DNA of 53,288 nt, taken from GCA-003244245 sp036378735 (lineage in GTDB: Bacteria > Actinomycetota > Actinomycetes > Mycobacteriales > Pseudonocardiaceae). A program made the position numbers and the translations under genes. Each line of letters starts with the position of its first letter. The stretch's first letter is position 1. Of the stretch, positions 1 to 7,666 are shown in pieces. The notes beneath the pieces were generated by a model, which saw only the letters and a list, made by a program, of their open reading frames with translations, was not told where the DNA came from and ran no database searches. The DNA lies in assembly GCA_036378735.1 (NCBI GenBank), contig DASUVX010000052.1, positions 1 through 53,288 of the forward strand, given 5' to 3'.

Positions 1-1127
1 GCGACGTAGCCCGCCTCGTTGAGGGTGTCGGTGTGGATCGCCACCTGAACGCCGGTGTCATCGGCCACCCGCAGGCAGGCGTCGATCGCCGCCGGGGTTG
101 CTCCCCAGTCCTCGTGCAGCTTGAAGCCGCTGGCACCGGCCGCGACGTGCTCATACAGCGCTTGTTCACCGACGGTGTTGCCCTTGCCCAGCAGGGCGAC
201 GTTCACTGGCAGCTCGTCGAGGGACTCCAGCATCCGCGCCAGGTACCAGGCGCCCGGGGTCACCGTGGTCGCCTTGGTGCCCTCCGCGGGGCCGGTACCG
301 CCGCCGATCAGCGTGGTCACGCCCGACCCCAGCGCCTCCGGCACCTGTTGCGGGCTGATCAGATGCACGTGGCAATCCACCGCCCCGGCGGTCAGGATTA
401 GCCCGTTACCGGCGATCACCTCGGTTCCCGGGCCGATGACCAGCGCCGGGTGCACCCCGTCCATGATGTCCGGATTGCCGGCCTTGCCCAAGCCGACGAT
501 CCGGCCGTCCCGCACCCCGATGTCGGCCTTGATCACGCCCCAGTGGTCCAGCACCACCGCGCCGGTGATCACCAGATCGGGCGCGCCGTCGGCCCGGGTA
601 GCCCGAGCCTGGCCCATCGACTCCCGGATCACCTTGCCGCCGCCGAAGACGACCTCGTCGCCGCCGCGCGCGCCGCGGCACCGGTCTTCCGTGATCTCCA
701 CTAGCAGGTCGGTGTCGGCCAGCCGCACCCGATCGCCCTCGGTGGGACCGAAAAGCTTGGCGTAACGGCTGCGCTCGACGGTCCAGCTGCCACCGCTGGC
801 AGCAGGGCGGTCCGTGCCGGCGGGATCTGGTGCATCGAGGCGCAGGCCGGGCACGACACGGGCGCCGCCCAGCGGCACCACTCGCACGGCACGTTCGATG
901 CCGGGTTCGAAGCGCACCGATGTGCCCGCCGGGATCGCCAATCGCATCCCGGTGGCAGCGGTGCGGTCCATTTCCAGCGCCGGATTCGCCGCGGCGAGGT
1001 GGTAGTGCGATCCCACCTGCACCGGCCGGTCACCGGTATTGCGAATGATCAGCTCCTGACCGGCGTGCGGCCCCAGCACGACCGGTTCGTCGGCAAGCAG
1101 CAGCTCGCCGGGCACCACACCGTTCAT
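1..1127 (-). CDS. ureBC: urease beta-alpha fusion (UreB-UreC), partial
   Basis: This gene encodes the structural and catalytic parts of urease (urea to ammonia and carbamate) as one reading frame; the 3' end lies outside the window. Residues 1 to about 98 match the beta subunit (QVGSHYHL, IPAGTSVRFEPG, VPLGG). About residue 119 onward is the alpha subunit, beginning SRYAKLFGPTEGDRVRLADT. Visible nickel-site elements include DCHVHLISP (two His), GFKLHEDWG (carbamylated Lys and His) and AIHTDTLNE. I translated the junction by hand: there is no stop between the two parts and no start codon directly before the alpha part; the last in-frame GTG is at 854-852, inside the beta part. The ATG at 1127 overlaps the ureA stop as ATGA. 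In M. tuberculosis these are separate genes, so the fusion is notable. Family assignment is certain; the fusion rests on the sequence being correct. Confidence 0.93.
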   Translation of the reverse strand, partial: MNGVVPGELLLADEPVVLGPHAGQELIIRNTGDRPVQVGSHYHLAAANPALEMDRTAATGMRLAIPAGTSVRFEPGIERAVRVVPLGGARVVPGLRLDAPDPAGTDRPAASGGSWTVERSRYAKLFGPTEGDRVRLADTDLLVEITEDRCRGARGGDEVVFGGGKVIRESMGQARATRADGAPDLVITGAVVLDHWGVIKADIGVRDGRIVGLGKAGNPDIMDGVHPALVIGPGTEVIAGNGLILTAGAVDCHVHLISPQQVPEALGSGVTTLIGGGTGPAEGTKATTVTPGAWYLARMLESLDELPVNVALLGKGNTVGEQALYEHVAAGASGFKLHEDWGATPAAIDACLRVADDTGVQVAIHTDTLNEAGYV

Positions 1128-1426
1128 TGGATCGGCCGGTGCACGGTGACGAGCTTGGTGCCGTCCGGGAAGGTCGCCTCGACCTGCACCGAAGTGATCA
1201 TCTCCGGCACACCGTCCAGCACGTCGTCCCGGTTGAGCACCCGCTGGCCCCCCGCCATCAGATCCGCGACGCTGCGCCCGTCCCGGGCTCTCTCCAGCAC
1301 CCATGAGGTGATCAGCGCGACAGCCTCGGGATAGTTCAGCCGCAGTCCCCTGGCCCGACGCTGCATGGCGAGCTGGCCCACCACGTGGACGAGGAGCTTT
1401 TCCTGCTCATGCGGGGACAGCAACAC
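1124..1426 (-). CDS. ureA: urease gamma subunit UreA
   Basis: Urease gamma subunit, the small structural subunit assembled with the beta and alpha parts of the nickel enzyme in the cytoplasm. The 100-residue protein has the family signatures LSPHEQEKLLVHV at the N terminus, ARGLRLNYPEAVALI, ARDGRSVADLM and the C-terminal VEATFPDGTKLVTVH. I chose the GTG at 1426 because AGGAGGA lies six bases before it and the length then equals the usual 100 residues; an ATG 18 bases upstream has no ribosome binding site. Its stop overlaps the ureBC start by four bases, so the two are translationally coupled. Confidence 0.95.
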   Translation of the reverse strand: MLLSPHEQEKLLVHVVGQLAMQRRARGLRLNYPEAVALITSWVLERARDGRSVADLMAGGQRVLNRDDVLDGVPEMITSVQVEATFPDGTKLVTVHRPIQ

Positions 1427-1456
1427 GTCCGTTCCTCCTAGCACCAGCGCCAGTTC

Positions 1457-1473
1457 AGCGTCAAAGTGACGCT
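1457..1473. promoter_or_regulatory. palindromic operator of vapBC
   Basis: A perfect inverted repeat, AGCGTCA-AAG-TGACGCT, ends at the first base of a TATTAT hexamer (1473-1478) that fits a -10 element. The vapB ATG follows at 1486, seven bases after the hexamer, so transcription would begin at or next to the start codon (leaderless). RHH antitoxins usually repress their own promoter through such palindromes. The palindrome is directly seen; its use as an operator is inferred. Confidence 0.55.
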
Positions 1474-1485
1474 ATTATAGCGCTC

Positions 1486-1725
1486 ATGGCGACAATTCAG
1501 GTGCGTGATGTACCGGAGGACGTGGCACAGACGTACCGACGTCGGGCGCAGGCGTCGGGCAAGTCGCTGCAGTCCTACATGCGCGAACAGTTGATCGCAA
1601 TGGCGCGACGGCGCGACAAGGCGGAAGTGATGGCGGTCGTTGAGCAGACGCTCAACCAGGACCCGGGACCGGGGTTGAGCCAGGACACGATCCGCTCCGG
1701 GCTGCGGGAGCTGCGGGGTGAGTGA
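1486..1725 (+). CDS. vapB: VapB-type RHH antitoxin
   Basis: Ribbon-helix-helix antitoxin expected to bind and neutralise the VapC nuclease encoded next and to autorepress the pair. The 79-residue protein starts MATIQVRDVPEDVAQTYRRR, the usual beta-strand and first helix of FitA/VapB-like proteins; the C-terminal part (SQDTIRSGLRELRGE) is the likely toxin-binding tail. No Shine-Dalgarno sequence precedes the ATG; a -10-like TATTAT seven bases upstream suggests a leaderless mRNA. The gene overlaps vapC by eight bases. It lies on the plus strand between the minus-strand ure and urt genes, consistent with acquisition as a unit. Confidence 0.88.
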   Translation: MATIQVRDVPEDVAQTYRRRAQASGKSLQSYMREQLIAMARRRDKAEVMAVVEQTLNQDPGPGLSQDTIRSGLRELRGE

Positions 1726-2119
1726 GTACGTCGTGGATGCGTCTGCTGCGGTGAGCGCGCTGGGCCGAAAGGATGCCGTCGGCATAGCGGCGAACAAGCG
1801 GATTGCGGAGGCAACCTGTCATGCCCCTCACCTTCTCGACGCCGAAGTGGGTCATGTGCTGCGTCGCGGCGAGCGTGCCGGAGAGATCAGCGAGGAGACC
1901 GCGCGCACCGCTCTTCGCGCGCTGCCGGAGATGATCGACTATCGTTACCCCCACACGGGGCGGGTAGCGGTGCTGGCCTGGGAGCTCCGGCACACGATCT
2001 CTTTCTACGACGCGCTGTACGTCGCGTTGGCCGCGGTGCTGGACGTACCGCTGCTCACCGGGGACGCCAAACTCAGCAAGGCGTCTGGCCTGTCCTGCCG
2101 TGTGACGCTGATCGGTTGA
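1718..2119 (+). CDS. vapC: VapC-type PIN-domain toxin
   Basis: PIN-domain endoribonuclease of a type II toxin-antitoxin pair. The 133 residues carry the acidic quartet in the expected places: Asp7 in YVVDASA, Glu43 in LDAEVGHVL, Asp98 in FYDALYVALA and Asp116 in LLTGDAKLS. VapC enzymes cut structured RNAs such as tRNA or rRNA in a magnesium-dependent way; the target of this one cannot be read from sequence. The GTG start overlaps vapB by eight bases. The 3' end is only three bases from the end of the convergent hypothetical gene at 2123. Confidence 0.9.
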   Translation: MSEYVVDASAAVSALGRKDAVGIAANKRIAEATCHAPHLLDAEVGHVLRRGERAGEISEETARTALRALPEMIDYRYPHTGRVAVLAWELRHTISFYDALYVALAAVLDVPLLTGDAKLSKASGLSCRVTLIG

Positions 2120-2122
2120 GTG

Positions 2123-2425
2123 TCAGATCACCTCGGCGGACTCCAGAACCGCTGAGCTACTTCTGGCGCGAGGTTGGGGAATGATCGCCGGCTCGCCCTC
2201 TCGCGTCGCTGGTCGCGGAGCGGGGTGCTCGACGAGAGCGAGGACTCGAGATGCCATGAACCGGGCAGTGCGCACCGGCGTGCCCCCACGGGTGACCTCG
2301 GTGACCTCCACGATGCCGCGTCCATGGGTGATCTCTACCCGCCGACCATTGCGGGTGGCCTCGATCTCGTAGGTCAGGGTGGAGCCGCCAGCGTCGATGA
2401 CGATCTCGGTGCGATCGCCCTTCAT
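2123..2425 (-). CDS. conserved-looking hypothetical protein
   Basis: I do not recognise this 100-residue protein. It begins MKGDRTEIVIDAGGSTLTYE and reads as a soluble, beta-rich small domain over roughly the first 60 residues, followed by a proline/arginine-rich tail. It has no signal peptide or membrane segment. Codon use is typical of the region. It sits alone between the 3' end of vapC and the 3' end of urtE, on the same strand as the urea genes but 227 bases from urtE, so co-transcription is possible but unproven. The 2426-2652 interval upstream shows no clear site. Confidence 0.55.
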   Translation of the reverse strand: MKGDRTEIVIDAGGSTLTYEIEATRNGRRVEITHGRGIVEVTEVTRGGTPVRTARFMASRVLALVEHPAPRPATREGEPAIIPQPRARSSSAVLESAEVI

Positions 2426-2652
2426 GGCTTCCTATCCTTTTCGTGTACCGATTTGAGTCCGGACCAGGCATGCTGGTCGCCTCTCGGCGGAAGGCACACC
2501 GCGGCTTCAGCCGAACGATCGTCCGCGGCGGCGGATTGGTGTGGACCCGGGGACCCAAGGCACCCCGGCCCGGACGACTTGTACAACCGTCCGCACGGCC
2601 CGATCATTCCGGATGGCGATACTCGCCCGCGCCCGCGCCGTCAGCGGTCAAG

Positions 2653-3345
2653 TCAGATCGCCATGGCGGCACGGACGTGGTCAAGGGCGCCGGCGCCGCC
2701 GTCGCCGGTGGAGGTGATGCGGCCGGCTTCCATCACGTAGTAGCGGCTGGCTGCGGCGAGAGCGAAGCCGACATGCTGTTCGACCAGCAGGATCGACAGC
2801 CCCTCGCGAGCGGTCAACGACAGGATGGTCTGTTCGATCTCCGCCACCACGGTGGGCTGGATGCCTTCGGTCGGCTCGTCGAGGACCAGAATGCGCGGCT
2901 GGGTGATCAACGCTCGCGCGATGGCCAGTTGCTGGCGCTGGCCGCCGGACAGCAGTCCGGCCCGGCGCGACAGCAGCGCACTGAGCGCAGGAAACAGATC
3001 CAGCGCCTCGGCTATCAGCTTCTTGCCGTCGCGCCGGGTGTCCGCCACCAGTTGCAGGTTCTCCTCGGTGGTGAGTTGGGGGAAGCATTGCTGTCCCTGG
3101 GGCACGTACCCCACGCCGCGCTTGACCCGCTCATTAGGACGCATGCGGGTGATGTCCTCGCCGTCGAGCATGATGGACCCGGCGCTGGGATGGAGCAGCC
3201 CGACGGCGGCGCGCAACAGGGTCGTCTTGCCCGCACCGTTGTGCCCCATCACCGCGGCGACCCCGCCCGCCGGCACCTCGATGCTCGCACCGTGCACCAC
3301 GGTGGTCCGTCCGTACCCGACGTGGACACCAGCCAGCTTCAGCAT
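2653..3345 (-). CDS. urtE: urea ABC transporter ATPase UrtE
   Basis: One of two cytoplasmic ATPases of a branched-chain-amino-acid-type ABC importer for urea. The 230 residues contain Walker A GHNGAGKTT, the signature LSGGQRQQLAIARAL, Walker B ILVLDEP and the switch His in VEQHVG. The start shares one base with the urtD stop (TGATG), the last junction of the urtABCDE operon. The assignment as urea rather than amino-acid transport rests on the full five-gene set, strong UrtA similarity and the neighbouring urease. LivF-type paralogues are the alternative. Confidence 0.9.
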   Translation of the reverse strand: MLKLAGVHVGYGRTTVVHGASIEVPAGGVAAVMGHNGAGKTTLLRAAVGLLHPSAGSIMLDGEDITRMRPNERVKRGVGYVPQGQQCFPQLTTEENLQLVADTRRDGKKLIAEALDLFPALSALLSRRAGLLSGGQRQQLAIARALITQPRILVLDEPTEGIQPTVVAEIEQTILSLTAREGLSILLVEQHVGFALAAASRYYVMEAGRITSTGDGGAGALDHVRAAMAI

Positions 3346-4094
3346 CAGGATGCGACCTCCGACCGGCCGAGGTATACCTCCTGGACCCGGGGATCGGCCT
3401 GCACCTGGGCCACTGTCCCTTCGCTGAGCACCTTCCCCGCGTGCAGCACCGTGACGGAGTTCGCGAAGGAGCGCATGAAGTCCATGTCGTGTTCGACCAC
3501 CACAACGGTGCGTGCGCTACCGATGCGGCACAGCAGCTCCCCGGTCTGGATGCGTTCGTCGGCGCTCATCCCGGCCACCGGCTCGTCCAGCAGCAGAACA
3601 CGCGCGTTTTGCACCAGCAGCATGCCGATTTCCAGCCACTGCTTTTGTCCGTGCGCCAGTGCTCCGGCCTGCATATCCCGCGACCCGGTCAAGCCGACGG
3701 TCTCCATGGCTGCCTCGACCTCGGGCGGCACCGAGCAGCGACGGCGCAACAGTGACAACGGCCTGCGTGCTGCTCCCGCCGCGATGTCGAGGTTCTGCAG
3801 GACGGTCAACTCCTCGAACACGCTGGCCGTCTGGAAGGTACGACCTATCCCCAGCCGGGTGATCTGGTGCACCTTCTTGCCCACCAGTTCAGTCCGTCCG
3901 AACCGCACCGATCCGGTGGCCGGAGCCAGACCGGTGATCGCGTCTACCAATGTGGTCTTGCCTGCACCATTAGGGCCGATCAGAAACCGCAAGTCACCTT
4001 GCAATACCGTCATCGAGACCCCGTCGACGGCGACGAACCCATCGAAGACCACCCGCACGCCGGACAGCTCCAGATAATCGGCTTCCATCGTCAT
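3345..4094 (-). CDS. urtD: urea ABC transporter ATPase UrtD
   Basis: Second ATPase of the urea importer. From the ATG at 4094 the protein has 249 residues, normal for UrtD, starting MTMEADYLELSGVRVVFDGF. Motifs are Walker A GPNGAGKTT, signature LAHGQKQWLEIGMLL (the A-H-G-Q form seen in UrtD instead of LSGGQ), Walker B VLLLDEPVAGM and the switch region VVVEHDMDF. The frame stays open much farther upstream, but the ATG overlaps the urtC stop as ATGA, which fixes the start. It acts with UrtE on the UrtB-UrtC permease pair. Confidence 0.92.
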   Translation of the reverse strand: MTMEADYLELSGVRVVFDGFVAVDGVSMTVLQGDLRFLIGPNGAGKTTLVDAITGLAPATGSVRFGRTELVGKKVHQITRLGIGRTFQTASVFEELTVLQNLDIAAGAARRPLSLLRRRCSVPPEVEAAMETVGLTGSRDMQAGALAHGQKQWLEIGMLLVQNARVLLLDEPVAGMSADERIQTGELLCRIGSARTVVVVEHDMDFMRSFANSVTVLHAGKVLSEGTVAQVQADPRVQEVYLGRSEVAS

Positions 4095-5269
4095 CGGCCG
4101 GTCTCCGTTCCCGCGCTGACGCCAGACAGATCCGGTTCCCGTGACAGTAAACTCCCCGCGTCGGACGGCGGTCGTGAGGAAGTGCCGGTACCGGCCCCGA
4201 ACCGCAATCTTCGCGGTAACCAACGTTGCAACAAGCTCACCGACGAGAACCCAGCCGGCAGAAACGCGATCACCAGCACGAACAACGCGCCCTGGAAGTA
4301 GCTCCAAACTGAGGGAAAGCTCTCCGACAAGGCGGTCTGCGCCCAGGCCACTGCGAGGGCGCCGAGCACCGGGCCGAACAGCGTGGCCCGGCCGCCGATC
4401 GCCACCCCGATGACAAAGGCGATCGAGGGCACCACGCCGACATTGGCCGGCGAGATGATTCCCACGATGGGCACGAACAACGCACCCGCGATGCCGGCCA
4501 TGGCCGCCGCGAGCACGTACGCCACGAGCTTGATATTCGCCGGATCGTAGCCGAGAAACCGCACTCGCTCTTCTTGGTCCCGGACTGCGATGAGCAGTTC
4601 CCCGTACCGCGAGCGGTAAAGTTGCCACACCACCGCCATCATGATCAGCAGCGTGATCGCAGCGATATAGAACAGCATCCGTTTGTTCACCGGATCGTAA
4701 AGGTTGAAGCCGAAGAACGAGCGGAATCCGTTAAGTCCGTTGAAGCCGCCAAGGGTGACCTGCTGACCGATCAGCAAAATCGCGAATGCAGCCGCCAATG
4801 CTTGGGACAGGATGGCGAAATACGCACCGCGGACTCGCCTACGGAAGATCGCGATTCCCAGCCCGAAGGCCACCAAGGAAGGTATCAGAACTATCCCGAA
4901 CAGGGTCACCACCGGAGACCGAAACGGTTCCCACCATAAAGGAAGATGCCCTGACCCGTAGAGCAGCATAAAATCGGGTACTCCGGACGGCCCGGCATCG
5001 GCGAGTTTGAGATGGAAAGCCATCACGTAGCCACCCAGACCGAAGAACACCCCTTGCCCCAGCGTCAGCATGCCGCCACGGCCCCAGGCGAGCCCTATCC
5101 CGACCGCAACTATGGCGTAACAGACGAACCGCGCGAGCAGCGACAACCGGAAATCTGACAGCACGGCAGGTGCCACCACCAGCAACGCTAGGGCGCCGAG
5201 CACGAAACCGAACAGGGCGCCGTAGTTGCGCCTGAGCTTGCCGGCACGTGTTGCGGTGGTATCCGTCAT
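4091..5269 (-). CDS. urtC: urea ABC transporter permease UrtC
   Basis: Inner-membrane permease of the LivM type, 392 residues with about nine to ten hydrophobic segments. UrtC features include GRGGMLTLGQGVFFGLGGY near residues 60-80, the conserved region around FNGLNGF, and AVRDQEERVRFLGYD, the cytoplasmic loop that docks to the ATPases. The C terminus (from about residue 350) is a soluble Arg/Ser-rich tail. The start overlaps the urtB stop as ATGA and its own stop overlaps urtD, so the operon is strongly coupled. Confidence 0.92.
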   Translation of the reverse strand: MTDTTATRAGKLRRNYGALFGFVLGALALLVVAPAVLSDFRLSLLARFVCYAIVAVGIGLAWGRGGMLTLGQGVFFGLGGYVMAFHLKLADAGPSGVPDFMLLYGSGHLPLWWEPFRSPVVTLFGIVLIPSLVAFGLGIAIFRRRVRGAYFAILSQALAAAFAILLIGQQVTLGGFNGLNGFRSFFGFNLYDPVNKRMLFYIAAITLLIMMAVVWQLYRSRYGELLIAVRDQEERVRFLGYDPANIKLVAYVLAAAMAGIAGALFVPIVGIISPANVGVVPSIAFVIGVAIGGRATLFGPVLGALAVAWAQTALSESFPSVWSYFQGALFVLVIAFLPAGFSSVSLLQRWLPRRLRFGAGTGTSSRPPSDAGSLLSREPDLSGVSAGTETGR

Positions 5270-6150
5270 GCCAGGCTCCTGGTCCGGAGGCTGAAGATGC
5301 CCTGCGGCCGGATCTGGAGGAAGACCACGATCACGACGAAGACCATGACTTTCGCGATACTCGCCGTGGTGGAGTACTCAAAGGTCGCCTGGAGCAAGCC
5401 GAGCCCGAATGCCGCGATCACGGCGCCTTTGATCTGGCCGATGCCGCCGGCGACTACGACGAGAAACGCATCGACGATGTAGCTGGTGCCCAATGTGGGA
5501 CCGGTGGAGCCGAGCAAGGTGAGCGCTACACCGGCGATTCCGGCCAGGCCCGAGCCGATGAAGAAGGTGAGGCGGTCGGTGCTCCGGGTGGAGACGCCGA
5601 CCGTCTCAGCCAGGTCTCGGTTCTGCACGACGCCGCGGATCCGGCGTCCCAGCGGCGTCATCTTCAGCACCACGGACAGCCCGATAACAGCGGCGGCAGC
5701 CAGTATCAGGATGAACAACCGCGCCGCGGGCACGTGGGTGATGCCGATATCGATGCTGCCTGACAGCCAGCTGGGGGCCCGGACGTCGACGTTCGGTGCG
5801 CCGAAGATGTCCCGGGCCACCTGCTGCAAGATCAACGAAACTCCCCAGGTCACCAGCAGAGTGTCCAGGGGGCGGTTGTACATCCGACGGATCAGGGTGG
5901 CTTCCAGGATCACACCCATCAGGCCACCCACCAGGAAACCGAGTGGGATGGCCAGCAGCAGCGAGATCCCGGCATCCGCTATGACGCCTTGGACCACGAA
6001 GGCGGTGTAGGCGCCCGCCATGATGAACTCGCCGTGGGCCATGTTGATCACGCCCATCTGCCCGAAGGTCAGAGCGAGACCGAGGGCGGCCAGCAGCAGT
6101 ATCGAGCCCAGTGAAAGCCCGGCAACCAGCTGGCTGAACAGCGCTTGCAC
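5266..6150 (-). CDS. urtB: urea ABC transporter permease UrtB
   Basis: Inner-membrane permease of the LivH type. I place the start at the GTG at 6150 (MQALFSQLVAGLSLGS), 11 bases after the urtA stop; this gives 294 residues, the usual UrtB size. The reading frame continues open upstream into urtA, but that extension is antisense-like low-quality sequence. Features are TFGQMGVINMAHGEFIMAGAY near residues 28-48, the RRMYNRPLDTLLVTWG loop and VQNRDLAETVGV, the ATPase coupling helix. It forms the channel with UrtC. Confidence 0.92.
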   Translation of the reverse strand: MQALFSQLVAGLSLGSILLLAALGLALTFGQMGVINMAHGEFIMAGAYTAFVVQGVIADAGISLLLAIPLGFLVGGLMGVILEATLIRRMYNRPLDTLLVTWGVSLILQQVARDIFGAPNVDVRAPSWLSGSIDIGITHVPAARLFILILAAAAVIGLSVVLKMTPLGRRIRGVVQNRDLAETVGVSTRSTDRLTFFIGSGLAGIAGVALTLLGSTGPTLGTSYIVDAFLVVVAGGIGQIKGAVIAAFGLGLLQATFEYSTTASIAKVMVFVVIVVFLQIRPQGIFSLRTRSLA

Positions 6151-6161
6151 GACGTCGCCCG

Positions 6162-7424
6162 CTAGCCGGTCAGGCCCTTGGCCCAGTCGTAGCTCTTGAG
6201 GAAGGGATCCGGCTGGATAGGCGCACCGGAACTCCAATCGGTGTGGATCAGCGCATCGGGGCCGACCTTGCCGATCAGTGCAGTCTTGGCGATGTGATGG
6301 TTTGCGCCGTTGACGGTCACCGTGCCCTCGGGCGCGTCGTAACTCACACCGTCTGCTGCCTTGCGGACATCGTCGGTCTTGAACGACTTCGCTTTCTCCA
6401 CCATTGCCTTCCACAAGAACAATGATGTGTAGGCCGCCTCCATCGGATCAGAGGTGACCCGGTTCTGGCCGTACTTGGCCTTGAACGCCTGCACGAATGC
6501 CGCGTTCTTCGGGGAATCGAGGGTCTGATAGTAGTTCCACGCGGTCAGCTGCCCTACCACGTTGTCCAGCCCGATTCCACCAATCTCCTCCTCGGCGATG
6601 GACACCGATACCACCGGCATCGCGGCTGGCGCCAGGCCAGCATTACGGTATTCCTTGAAGAATGCGACATTCGAGTCGCCGTTGAGCGTATTGAACACCG
6701 CGGCCGCCCCGGCGCCTTTCACCTTGTTGACGATGGTGGCGAAATCCGTGTGGCCGAGCGGGGCGTACTCCTCGCCCTTTATCTCGATGCCATTGGCATT
6801 GGCGTACGCCTTGATTTCCTTGTTTGCGGTACGTGGGAAGACGTAGTCGGAGCCCACCAGAAATAGCGACTTGACGCCCTTTTGCTTCAAATAGTCCAGC
6901 GCGGGCACAATCTGCTGGTTGGTGGTCGCACCGGTGTAGAAGATGTTCGGTGACGCCTCGAGCCCCTCATACTGCACCGGATAGAACAGCAGTGCGCCGG
7001 CGCCCTCGAAAACGGGGAGCATCGCTTTGCGGGAGGCCGATGTCCAGCCCCCGAAGACCGCCGCCACACAGTCGGAACTGATCAGTTTACCGGCCTTCTC
7101 CGCAAAGGTCGTCGGCTCGGACGCGCCGTCTTCGCTGACGACGTTCAACTGCTTGCCGAGCACGCCGCCACTGGAGTTGATCTGGTCGGCGGCCAGCAGC
7201 AGCGAATCGTGCACGGTCTTCTCGCTGATCGCCATCGTGCCGGACAAGGAGTTCAAAAATCCGACCTTGACCGAATTCCCGGAGGTATCGACACAGGAAC
7301 CCGCCGACGATCCGCCCGGCCCAGAAGCTCCGACCCGGCTACCGCAACCCGCCGAGACGAGGCCTGCAACCATGAACACGGCGACCGTACTCAGCAGACG
7401 TTTCCTCGTTCGTCGTGTGCTCAT
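6162..7424 (-). CDS. urtA: urea-binding lipoprotein UrtA
   Basis: Periplasmic-side solute receptor of the urea importer, 420 residues. A basic N terminus and hydrophobic stretch end in the lipobox VSAGC, so the mature protein should be lipid-anchored at about Cys27. The body is a type I periplasmic binding protein close to UrtA/AmiC: VGFLNSLSGTMAISE, FGGWTSASRKAMLPV, LLFYPVQYEGLE and FNTLNGDSNVAFF are typical. AAGGAG lies before the ATG at 7424. It heads the urtABCDE operon; the 242-base region upstream holds an inverted repeat at 7577-7592. UrtA-like proteins can bind related ureas or amides, but the adjacent urease favours urea. Confidence 0.93.
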   Translation of the reverse strand: MSTRRTRKRLLSTVAVFMVAGLVSAGCGSRVGASGPGGSSAGSCVDTSGNSVKVGFLNSLSGTMAISEKTVHDSLLLAADQINSSGGVLGKQLNVVSEDGASEPTTFAEKAGKLISSDCVAAVFGGWTSASRKAMLPVFEGAGALLFYPVQYEGLEASPNIFYTGATTNQQIVPALDYLKQKGVKSLFLVGSDYVFPRTANKEIKAYANANGIEIKGEEYAPLGHTDFATIVNKVKGAGAAAVFNTLNGDSNVAFFKEYRNAGLAPAAMPVVSVSIAEEEIGGIGLDNVVGQLTAWNYYQTLDSPKNAAFVQAFKAKYGQNRVTSDPMEAAYTSLFLWKAMVEKAKSFKTDDVRKAADGVSYDAPEGTVTVNGANHHIAKTALIGKVGPDALIHTDWSSGAPIQPDPFLKSYDWAKGLTG

Positions 7425-7576
7425 CGCAACTCCTTTCGCGCCGGGGTCGGCCCGTTCAGGTCACCGGCCGGATCCGGATATCTGCACGCCGGCCCCGGTG
7501 CTACGGCAGGTGAACGACGGGCGCCTGCGGTGCACCGTAAGAACGAGATGTGACGGAGAGATTTCTGATGCGAGTC

Positions 7577-7592
7577 GACACTGTTACGTGTC
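7577..7592. promoter_or_regulatory. inverted repeat upstream of urtA
   Basis: GACAC-TGTTAC-GTGTC lies about 150 bases upstream of the urtA start, in the interval between urtA and the prepilin peptidase gene. It could be a dimeric repressor or activator site. It does not fit the mycobacterial GlnR consensus (GTnAC, six bases, GnAAC), which I looked for because urea uptake is commonly nitrogen-controlled. Function is unproven. Confidence 0.3.
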
Positions 7593-7666
7593 ACTAATTA
7601 GGGTGATGGTTGGATTACGATAAGTCATAAAAACTTGCCGGTGTGCTTCGAATACTCCGGCGCTGA

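Noticed and set aside
852..854. A separate ureC start at an in-frame GTG
   Set aside because: It lies inside the UreB domain, there is no stop for ureB anywhere between, and no ribosome binding site precedes it, so a single fused product is the better reading.
2443..4077. A long plus-strand open frame of 544 codons
   Set aside because: It is antisense to urtD and urtE, has no family features, and such frames are common opposite high-GC genes.
3345..4628. A 427-residue form of UrtD
   Set aside because: The extra 178 residues are read out of frame through urtC; the ATGA overlap at 4094 and the normal 249-residue length fix the start.
7425..7666. GlnR binding site or guanidine/urea-type riboswitch upstream of urtA
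   Set aside because: No GTnAC-N6-GnAAC pair and no recognisable riboswitch core were found; only an unrelated dyad is present.
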